Below are positions 5,801 to 12,485 of a stretch of DNA of 12,485 nucleotides, piece by piece. The stretch is from Bacteroidales bacterium (GTDB taxonomy: Bacteria; Bacteroidota; Bacteroidia; Bacteroidales; UBA1715). The DNA is taken from contig JAISIO010000019.1 in the NCBI GenBank assembly GCA_031262005.1, positions 1 through 12,485 of the forward strand, read 5' to 3'. The position numbers were made by a program, and so were the translations under genes. Below the pieces are notes generated by a model. The model made no database searches. It was not told the DNA's origin and saw only the letters and a list, made by a program, of their open reading frames with translations. Within the stretch, counting starts at the first letter, position 1; the number at the start of each line of letters is the position of its first letter.

Positions 5801-6736
5801 ATGCACATTCTTCTAACCGGCGGCACAGGCTTCATAGGCTCTTACGTTGCCATGCAATTACTTTCCGAAAATCACACCGTAACACTATTGGCTCGCAATA
5901 CCCATAAAGTACCTGCTTTTCTTACCATGAACAACGTGCAAGTGCTTGAAATAGGCATGACCGATTACGACAAAATAACACAATTACTGCAATCAGAATC
6001 ATTTGATGCGTGCATACACGTTGCGCTCAATTACAACGACACATCGGCGTATGCTATGCTCATGAGCGATACGGCGGCTTCCATCTATTTGGCTTCGGAA
6101 TGTGCCAAATATGGTGTTTCTCATTTTATATACACATCGTCCACAGCCGCCAACGATAGCGTGTACAGCAATCCTTCACCCGAAGTGCTTGCTCATGGCA
6201 GCCATGTAACCACCATGAGCAAACACGACCCTCACTCCTACTACGGAGCTACCAAAGCCGCTACCGAAAATTTCCTTTGGGGAATTACTGGTGTTACCGG
6301 AATGCGAGTAAATGTGGTGCGACCAGGCTACACATTCGGAAATCCGGTAATAGAAGGCGCATACACGCAACCCGACCGCAGATTTCACAACATTGCAACA
6401 ACCATAAAACAAGGTAAGGATATTGAAATTGTAAAAAATGACGGAACACAGTTCATTTGGGCAGGCGATTTGGCAAAAATCTATACCGCTGTGCTCCGTA
6501 GTTCGTTCAACAAGCACACCTATTTCGGGTTATCGAATTGCTTTACATCGTGGCTTGATGTTGCGCTCGAAGCAAAACGATTGTGCAATTCTCAGTCGAA
6601 TATTGTACTAAAAGACCTCGGTTGGAGCGATAAACCAATTATGTTCGACGTGTCGGACATTGAACGTGATTTTGGTTACTCATTCTCTCCGTATCCGCAC
6701 ATTACGCAACATGTAGAATATTTGCTGGGGGTGTAA
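5801..6736 (+). CDS. NAD(P)-dependent epimerase/dehydratase-like protein (extended SDR)
   Basis: The 311-residue protein is a member of the extended short-chain dehydrogenase/reductase family, whose members act on nucleotide sugars, dihydroflavonol-like compounds and other substrates. The N-terminal Rossmann motif is LTGGTGFIG (5-13). The catalytic triad candidates are Ser113 or Ser114 in YTSSTAA (111-117), and Tyr148 and Lys152 in YYGATK (147-152). RPGYTFGNP (about 175-183) is the usual conserved stretch downstream. All three catalytic elements are intact, so activity is expected, but the substrate cannot be told from the sequence. There is no signal peptide, so it is cytoplasmic. The start ATG is directly followed by the first beta strand of the Rossmann fold. 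It lies downstream of prmA in the same direction and converges on the alpha-2-macroglobulin gene. Its context gives no sugar-pathway partner. Confidence 0.9.
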   Translation: MHILLTGGTGFIGSYVAMQLLSENHTVTLLARNTHKVPAFLTMNNVQVLEIGMTDYDKITQLLQSESFDACIHVALNYNDTSAYAMLMSDTAASIYLASECAKYGVSHFIYTSSTAANDSVYSNPSPEVLAHGSHVTTMSKHDPHSYYGATKAATENFLWGITGVTGMRVNVVRPGYTFGNPVIEGAYTQPDRRFHNIATTIKQGKDIEIVKNDGTQFIWAGDLAKIYTAVLRSSFNKHTYFGLSNCFTSWLDVALEAKRLCNSQSNIVLKDLGWSDKPIMFDVSDIERDFGYSFSPYPHITQHVEYLLGV

Positions 6737-6750
6737 ACATTCCACATCAC

Positions 6751-6766
6751 CGTTTTCTATAAAACG
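6751..6766. terminator. Small symmetrical hairpin between convergent genes
   Basis: cgtttt (6751-6756), loop ctat and aaaacg (6761-6766) form a perfect 6-bp hairpin in the 33-bp gap between the stop of the SDR gene (forward) and the stop of the macroglobulin gene (reverse). T-runs inside the arms face both directions. It could act as a weak bidirectional terminator, but it is short and mostly A/T, so confidence is low. Confidence 0.35.
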
Positions 6767-6769
6767 CAT

Positions 6770-9700
6770 CTACCGCACAACCTCAACCCATTTTCCTTCA
6801 CTTTGCGCTCGAATAGTATTATCGTACATTGCGTGGCAATACACCGGCGGCATAAAGAATTTACCCAAATAAGCCGCTTGCAACAGCACTCTAAATACTT
6901 TCGATTCTCCTTTGTTTAAGTCAAAATACATATACACTCTATCATCTCTAACATCCATATAGCGCGGCGTATCGGTTTTGGCAAACAGTGAATTTTGAAT
7001 ATTATCCATGCGGCTATTCATAATTTCCCAGCCCGACGGGAACAATTGTTCCAGAGCCATATTGCTATAATTACTGCGAACACCCGCATGAGTAACAGTT
7101 ACTTCTGCGTAAAATTCCGTTCCTTGTTTGATTGCCGCAGGATTGAGCGGTTTTCCCTTCATGTCGAAGTACTGTACTGTCATGTGGAGATTTTCTGCTT
7201 CGGCAGGTTGTGCTTTCATGGGCGGCACGCCTTCCGATAGCAGGCGTACATACAAGTCATGTTTCGATGTATTGGTAACACTCACTTGTTTGCGTGCCGA
7301 AGTATTCATATCAATTCTTGATTGATATATGGCTCGCTTAGTTGTAATAGGTTTACTTGCATTGTCAATTGTGAGCGTTGCCGAAATTTCGGAATTATCG
7401 CTACCACCTACAAATTTCGATATGGCGAGCAACGAATATGCCGTAGTTTGCGTGCTTAACCATTCATTGGAAGCCAACACTTTTGCCAAATCAATTACAA
7501 GAGCTTCGGCATCTTTTTTTCGATTGAGCGCAATCAAGGTTTCTATGTTCATTGCATCATCACGCTCAGTGCTACCGTATGTTTCGTAGTAATATTCATG
7601 ACCATTATCGGTTTTGTCGATAGATTTCATAATTGCATTGGCAATATCAGGCTTGCCCACGGTGGCGTATGCTGCTGCCAAACGCCATTTTGCTTCGTTG
7701 GAAATTCCCTGCGTTTCGCGCATACGGTTCATTGCACTCATTGCCGGTTTTTTTGCCAAAGCAAGCGTATATAAGCGGTATGCTTGATTCAAATCATCGC
7801 TGTATCTGCCATATCTATCGGTATATGAACTCCAATTATTTGCTTGCGAAGTTTGGTAACTCACCCACGCATCGAACACTCCCACCGGCAATTGATAGCC
7901 TTTTGCCTGCGCTTCGAGCATACAATGCCCTACATAATTACTGCCCCATTCATTTGCAGCGCCTTCGCCTGCCCAATAGGTAAATCCGCCGTTAGTGTTT
8001 TGGTACGATTTCAATTTTTCGAGCCATGCGTTTACATTGGTTTCAACCTCCGTTTTTTGTTTATCAGTCAAATCCATTACGTAACTCAAAAACAGTTGTG
8101 GGAACACCGCCGAAGTAATTTGCTCAATGCAGCCATGCGGATAACGAATGAGATATTGCAGGCGTTTTTCTAAATTAATAGGGTACATTCGTGAAAGTTC
8201 TATCACCGCTCTGTTTGTACCCACAAATCCCATAGATTCAACACGATGCGACCACGTCTCGCCCGGTTTTACCAGTACCGAAGTAATTGCAGTTACCGGT
8301 GGATTGGGCACACGCACTTTCAAATCGGTTTCTGCCGATGCTTTGTGCGTTCCCGAAACGGCATTTACTATAATTTTTCCTTCGCCAATTCTCGCTTGTG
8401 CCCGCACGGTAAATTCTACCATTTTATCACCGGGCTTATCGAATGTAACAGTTCGTGAAGTTCCATCGAGTGCTTCAAACTGTTTGTCAATGTTCAAATC
8501 AACTTTCACCGTTTTCACTGCCTTATCCATGGCAAATACCGTTACCGGAATCGTCATGGTTTCGGTAGGGCTTATTACACGCGGAATTGTAGGCAACACC
8601 ATGAGCGATTGACGCACCGGAACGGTTTTTTCGGCATTACCGTATGCTCCGTTTTCTCCGGCAACCACCATTACACGTACCGAACCTACATAGTTCGGCA
8701 TGGTAAACGAGTGCGTTTTTGTTTCGCCTTTTTTCAGTGCAAACGGACCTTGAAACAACACCACAGGCTTAAATCGGTTGGTGTTTTCTTTCCCGTTTGT
8801 ATCGAAAGCTGCATCGCCGCCAATAGCGAGCAATCCTGCTAATTTTCCGGTAAATGCACCTGCCACAAATTTGTACATATCCCACGTGCGCACGCCAAGT
8901 GCTTCGTGATTATAAAATGCAGACCACGGATTGGGCGTTGAAAAACGGGTGAGATCAAGCAAACCTTCATCAACAATAGCAATTGTGTAAGTCATGGGCT
9001 TGCCTTCGGTTTCTTTTACCGTTACCGAAAATTGCTCTTCGGGTTTCAATTCGTTTTTCATGGTAATAAGCGGCGTAATGTGCGTTGCAGGATCTTCCAC
9101 CGAAATTGATTGCACGCCATACATACGTAACGGATAATTATTATCATTGCTATGTGCTTGAATGTAAGAAATGTGCACGTACACATTCGGTGTCATTTCA
9201 GGCGTGAGTTCAAATTCAAATGTTGTATTTTGCTCCGATGGTTCAAACCAATATGTTTTGAGAACCTTGCTACCATTTTCAATACTTATCAAAGCACGTC
9301 CGCTATGGGTTATGGGCAATTCTATTTTTGCTTTTTCGCCCACCGAATAGGTAGTTTTATCGGTTGAAAACATCAACATTTCGGCACCACCCGGATTGTT
9401 GCTTCCTGCATTGCTGTACCAACTTCGGTATGTGGTGTAAAACACAGCTCCGGTACTGTGCCCGCTTTCTTTTGACGTTATGCGAATCAATTTACGTCCC
9501 CAGTAATTGCCGTCCAAATTCATTTCGTACAGAGCCTCTCCGTTGCGCACTTCTATTTCATCGCTTTTTATCAAACTCGAATTACGGTTTGAAACGTAGT
9601 CTGCCAAATTATCTTCGGCAGAACGCTCCCACCACCAACGCCAATAAATATCGAAAATTTCAATGGTAACTTTGCCGTTCATAGGCTTTCCTTTTTCATC

Positions 9701-12328
9701 GACCAACGCTATAGGTATAAGATTTTTTTCATCGGAATACAAGGCTTTGTTCCAACCTTGTCCTTCGGGAATTTTCACACCCACGTATGTATTGAAAGGA
9801 GAATAGGTAAGCATTGCCCTGTCGATACTAAAATCACCGCCCGACTCGAATACTTTGGTTTTCATTTGCACGGCAAGCATACCGGGAGCATTGCTTTCTC
9901 CGTCAATGTTAAATTTCACGCTTATCGGCGTTTTTCCGTTGTCATCGAGCGTTCCGCTAAATACTTCAATATCTCGGGTTTCAAATGTTTTTGCAGGATC
10001 GTCGAATATGTAACCTTTACAGTCTTTGAATGTAGTTTTCATTGGGGCAATGCTTGCTTCAATACTTGCTTTCAGCTTGCGAGCCGGTGCTCCGTGTAGC
10101 CAATTGACTTGCAGAGTGCCGGTTTCGGTAACGTTGTAACGCAAAATAGATGACTGAAAATCAAGATTAATTTTCAAACGATTGGGTTTCACGGTTTCTA
10201 TGCGCAACACTCTGCTGAACACCGAACCACCCACACGAGCTTGCATAGTCCAATCGCCTGTAGGTGCATCGCCCGGAGTGCGCACTGCTACGCTGTAAAA
10301 TCCGTTCAGGCTATTCGAGCGCACCACTCGTTGCGCAAGCTGTCCTTCGGGATTGTAAAATTCAAACACCACCGGGTGATTTGCCGGCAGCGATTTATTT
10401 TTGTCTTCCAAAATAAAAGTCAAATACATCATATCGCCCGGACGCCACACGCCGCGTTCGCCATAAATGTAGCCTTTCACGCCTTTTTTCAGTTGTTCGC
10501 CCTGCACATCGAACATACTGAGCGAAAGCGACGAACCTTCGGCAACTTTCAAATAACCACGTTCTTTGTCTTTTTTGGCAATCACCACAAAAGCCTTATT
10601 TTGGTCGGTTGTTTGCATTCGACACATTCCATCTGCATCGGTGTGTGCGGAAGCTATTACTTGATTTTGCAAATTACGCAATTCAACTTCAACGCCTTTC
10701 AGTGGTTTTGCAGTGCGCACATCGGTAACTGCTATAAAAAATTCACCGTTGCTGCCGGCTTTGGCTATAATACCAAAATTAGAAGCCAACACATTGCGTG
10801 ACACCGATTTGTTCATATAATACGACGGTTTGCAAGGGTCGTTGCGTTCGTTCCAATTATAGTTATTATAATAGGTATGACTACTCCAATAATAGTAACC
10901 TCGAGCATCGTTGAAAATTGCATACGGGTCATGATTTTCCTCCTGCTCCTCTTCCTCGTCGCTTGCATCGCTGCTCAAACACGGATAGAGCGAATGTTTT
11001 TTACGCAAACTCAGTTCCACACGGTAAATTGCTCCCGGTTCGGTTTTTACAAGTTTAGACAGGTCGAGTGCGTAAATGTTATTATCGACTTCGCCGGTAG
11101 CCACAAGCGGCATTTCGGCAGAGTACACCAAACGACCCACTCGCTGCAATTCCTCCGTGCCGTCTATTTGATTGACTTGCAAAAATTGCACTATGTTATT
11201 TTCATAAATTTGAATTATCCGCACGTCCACCGCCGAAAGACTTTGTGCTCTAAAATGCAGTTTTATTCCGTCCACATCGGGCACAATAACGCCATCGTCC
11301 AAAAGCTCCACCTGCGGCATGACGCTCACAAAGGTAAATGTGTGTGTAAAATCTGCGTTCAAACGTTTTGCCTGCGCATTTTGCACACCTGCGTGAACTC
11401 GCAGTTTCACTTCGCCCGACACCCATTTTGTTGGAATTATGTGTACCTTTGTGCCGTCAATCACAACGCTTTCGTTCATTGAAGGACTAAGTGAGAACAA
11501 GCCTGCCATATCTTGTTGTTTGTTCAATGGGTCTGAGAAAAATACTTCAAGTGTTAATTTCGGCATATTTTTTTGTCGCACGCCAAGCACTTTAAATTCG
11601 TGCAGCGCAGGCATAGAAATATCTTCCCTACCCGATGAATTTTTCGCATTGATTTTTTTACCATTCCATTCAAGGCGTATGGTTCGCGCCGCTTGTTTTC
11701 GTTCCACGCTGTCTATGGTGAACGTGTGCGTTTTGCCATCGGCACTATGTTTCCACGTCATTGTGTATTTTTCGGCTTCCACGGCACTTTCCATAGCTTC
11801 GGCAGGAACAAAATCGGCAGTTGTAAAACTCCCGTGTATGCGTTGCCACTGCACATCTGTTTCGCTGTAGGGAGAAATTCCTTCAAATTCATAGCTCATG
11901 GCTTGGTTGATAACCTGAAAACTAAATACGAATGTTTTTAAATCCTGAGGAACTTCTATAAATTTCTGCAAATTCATGGACACCACATAGATTTGCCCCG
12001 ATGAAAGTGCTTGCGCAGGTGTAAATTCAATTGTTTGCGCATCTAACCACACTGCTTTACCTTTCACGCCGGGTTCTATATCGAACGGATTGCGGTTCAA
12101 TTCCTTACCTGCTTCGGCTCCCGGAATTTCCTGTACAAAACGCACTTGAATTTTCGATTGGTTGGAAACTATACCCGATGTGAACGACATAACGTACTTC
12201 GCAAATTCGGGATTAACCATAAAATTTGCTTCTTTTTTTCCACCACATGACTGGAATATACACAGGCTACCTACACAGAGTAGTAATGCACAGAGTGTTC
12301 CAAGAAAACAAGGTACTGATTTTTTCAT
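6770..12328 (-). CDS. Alpha-2-macroglobulin-like lipoprotein with intact thioester
   Basis: This 1852-residue protein belongs to the bacterial alpha-2-macroglobulin family (YfaS/YfhM-like), envelope proteins thought to trap proteases through a bait region and a reactive thioester. It starts with a type II signal peptide with Cys28 as lipidation site (IFQSC, followed by GGKKEAN and no acidic export tag), which predicts a periplasm-facing lipoprotein. Visible regions: N-terminal macroglobulin-like domains (about 40-440), an acidic SSDASDEEEEQEE tract (452-464) followed by a Tyr/Asn/Trp-rich linker, a carboxypeptidase-regulatory-like beta domain (about 530-615), MG2 with YIYGERGVWRPGD (about 620-632), the A2M core domain from about 1190 (QGPFALKKGETKTHSF), the thioester motif PHGCIEQ with Cys1400 and Gln1403, the thioester-domain motif GGFTYW (1447-1452), and a C-terminal MG10-like domain with RDDRVYMYFDL (from 1794). 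The frame is open throughout. The start at 12328 is preferred over one 16 codons upstream because it begins the signal peptide and lies downstream of the -7 box. Family members often sit beside a penicillin-binding protein 1C gene, but none lies downstream here. Confidence 0.95.
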   Translation of the reverse strand: MKKSVPCFLGTLCALLLCVGSLCIFQSCGGKKEANFMVNPEFAKYVMSFTSGIVSNQSKIQVRFVQEIPGAEAGKELNRNPFDIEPGVKGKAVWLDAQTIEFTPAQALSSGQIYVVSMNLQKFIEVPQDLKTFVFSFQVINQAMSYEFEGISPYSETDVQWQRIHGSFTTADFVPAEAMESAVEAEKYTMTWKHSADGKTHTFTIDSVERKQAARTIRLEWNGKKINAKNSSGREDISMPALHEFKVLGVRQKNMPKLTLEVFFSDPLNKQQDMAGLFSLSPSMNESVVIDGTKVHIIPTKWVSGEVKLRVHAGVQNAQAKRLNADFTHTFTFVSVMPQVELLDDGVIVPDVDGIKLHFRAQSLSAVDVRIIQIYENNIVQFLQVNQIDGTEELQRVGRLVYSAEMPLVATGEVDNNIYALDLSKLVKTEPGAIYRVELSLRKKHSLYPCLSSDASDEEEEQEENHDPYAIFNDARGYYYWSSHTYYNNYNWNERNDPCKPSYYMNKSVSRNVLASNFGIIAKAGSNGEFFIAVTDVRTAKPLKGVEVELRNLQNQVIASAHTDADGMCRMQTTDQNKAFVVIAKKDKERGYLKVAEGSSLSLSMFDVQGEQLKKGVKGYIYGERGVWRPGDMMYLTFILEDKNKSLPANHPVVFEFYNPEGQLAQRVVRSNSLNGFYSVAVRTPGDAPTGDWTMQARVGGSVFSRVLRIETVKPNRLKINLDFQSSILRYNVTETGTLQVNWLHGAPARKLKASIEASIAPMKTTFKDCKGYIFDDPAKTFETRDIEVFSGTLDDNGKTPISVKFNIDGESNAPGMLAVQMKTKVFESGGDFSIDRAMLTYSPFNTYVGVKIPEGQGWNKALYSDEKNLIPIALVDEKGKPMNGKVTIEIFDIYWRWWWERSAEDNLADYVSNRNSSLIKSDEIEVRNGEALYEMNLDGNYWGRKLIRITSKESGHSTGAVFYTTYRSWYSNAGSNNPGGAEMLMFSTDKTTYSVGEKAKIELPITHSGRALISIENGSKVLKTYWFEPSEQNTTFEFELTPEMTPNVYVHISYIQAHSNDNNYPLRMYGVQSISVEDPATHITPLITMKNELKPEEQFSVTVKETEGKPMTYTIAIVDEGLLDLTRFSTPNPWSAFYNHEALGVRTWDMYKFVAGAFTGKLAGLLAIGGDAAFDTNGKENTNRFKPVVLFQGPFALKKGETKTHSFTMPNYVGSVRVMVVAGENGAYGNAEKTVPVRQSLMVLPTIPRVISPTETMTIPVTVFAMDKAVKTVKVDLNIDKQFEALDGTSRTVTFDKPGDKMVEFTVRAQARIGEGKIIVNAVSGTHKASAETDLKVRVPNPPVTAITSVLVKPGETWSHRVESMGFVGTNRAVIELSRMYPINLEKRLQYLIRYPHGCIEQITSAVFPQLFLSYVMDLTDKQKTEVETNVNAWLEKLKSYQNTNGGFTYWAGEGAANEWGSNYVGHCMLEAQAKGYQLPVGVFDAWVSYQTSQANNWSSYTDRYGRYSDDLNQAYRLYTLALAKKPAMSAMNRMRETQGISNEAKWRLAAAYATVGKPDIANAIMKSIDKTDNGHEYYYETYGSTERDDAMNIETLIALNRKKDAEALVIDLAKVLASNEWLSTQTTAYSLLAISKFVGGSDNSEISATLTIDNASKPITTKRAIYQSRIDMNTSARKQVSVTNTSKHDLYVRLLSEGVPPMKAQPAEAENLHMTVQYFDMKGKPLNPAAIKQGTEFYAEVTVTHAGVRSNYSNMALEQLFPSGWEIMNSRMDNIQNSLFAKTDTPRYMDVRDDRVYMYFDLNKGESKVFRVLLQAAYLGKFFMPPVYCHAMYDNTIRAQSEGKWVEVVR

Positions 12329-12357
12329 AATTTTCGAATTTTTGTTATAGAGAGTTC

Positions 12358-12365
12358 CAAAAGTA
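12358..12365 (-). promoter_or_regulatory. Putative -7 promoter box for the macroglobulin gene
   Basis: Read on the reverse strand this is TACTTTTG, a perfect match to the Bacteroidota -7 consensus TAnnTTTG. It ends 29 bp before the start codon at 12328, giving an expected leader of roughly 20-25 nt. No good -33 TTTG element is visible at the expected distance, only an A/T-rich tract (about 12380-12400). The leader is A-rich near the start codon and has no Shine-Dalgarno site. Confidence 0.5.
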
Positions 12366-12460
12366 CAATAGGGCACCTCTAAAAATTAGTTTTTTTCTTT
12401 TAAATTTTTCACAAAAGCCGAAGTGCGTTAAAACTCTGCGAAAAATTTACCCAAAGTAAG

Positions 12461-12482
12461 TACTTTTTTTCGGAAAAAGTAA
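12461..12482. repeat. T-rich/A-rich hairpin repeat at the window edge
   Basis: tacttttt (12461-12468), loop ttcgg and aaaaagta (12474-12481) form a perfect 8-bp hairpin. The block closely matches the one at 3278-3296, differing by a C insertion and one extra A. It lies about 130 bp upstream of the macroglobulin start and may belong to whatever gene follows beyond the window. The part between 12366 and 12460 is AT-rich and shows no gene. Confidence 0.5.
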
Positions 12483-12485
12483 GAA

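Noticed and set aside
10877..11482. Long open frame of 201 codons on the forward strand, and others such as 10241-10801, opposite the macroglobulin gene
   Set aside because: They are antisense to a well-supported coding sequence, have Cys/His/Phe-rich compositions typical of antisense reading and contain no recognisable motif.
12329..12376. Start of the macroglobulin gene 16 codons upstream
   Set aside because: The extension would precede the lipoprotein signal peptide and overlap the -7 promoter box, so transcription would begin within it.

Overview
The window looks like chromosomal DNA from a member of the Bacteroidota, probably Bacteroidales-like. The reasons are an AT-rich background with A-rich leaders that lack Shine-Dalgarno sites, several lipoproteins, tryptophan genes ordered trpC-trpF-trpA with no trpB between trpF and trpA (Bacteroidota usually place trpB at the head of the operon), a perfect TAnnTTTG-type -7 box ahead of the large reverse-strand gene, and short palindromic repeats of a kind common in this phylum. 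The species cannot be named from the sequence alone.

Region 1 (1-3186, forward) is the 3' part of a tryptophan biosynthesis operon: trpC (indole-3-glycerol phosphate synthase), an unrelated and very AT-rich small lipoprotein gene, trpF (phosphoribosylanthranilate isomerase) and trpA (tryptophan synthase alpha chain). TrpF converts phosphoribosylanthranilate to CdRP, TrpC converts CdRP to indole-3-glycerol phosphate, and TrpA cleaves that to indole for TrpB. The upstream trp genes presumably lie before base 1. This region is the most unusual part of the window. trpF carries two hairpin-forming repeat-like insertions that stay in frame, one a 28-bp perfect palindrome and one directly after the presumed catalytic Asp. 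The trpF-trpA gap is filled by three copies of another hairpin repeat. The lipoprotein gene stops 2 bp before the trpF start.

Region 2 (3187-6736, forward) holds a 511-residue lipoprotein of unknown function with a possible beta-propeller fold, prmA (ribosomal protein L11 methyltransferase) 16 bp later, and an extended SDR/NAD-dependent epimerase-like gene 62 bp after that. They may be co-transcribed.

Region 3 (6737-12485) is dominated by one reverse-strand gene for an 1852-residue bacterial alpha-2-macroglobulin-like lipoprotein with an intact CIEQ thioester motif. It converges on the epimerase gene across a 33-bp gap with a small symmetrical hairpin. Its promoter region (12329-12485) holds the -7 box and, at the window edge, a hairpin repeat related to one found upstream of the 511-residue lipoprotein.

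No tRNA, rRNA, transposase, CRISPR array or phage gene was found. No non-coding stretch exceeds about 160 bases.
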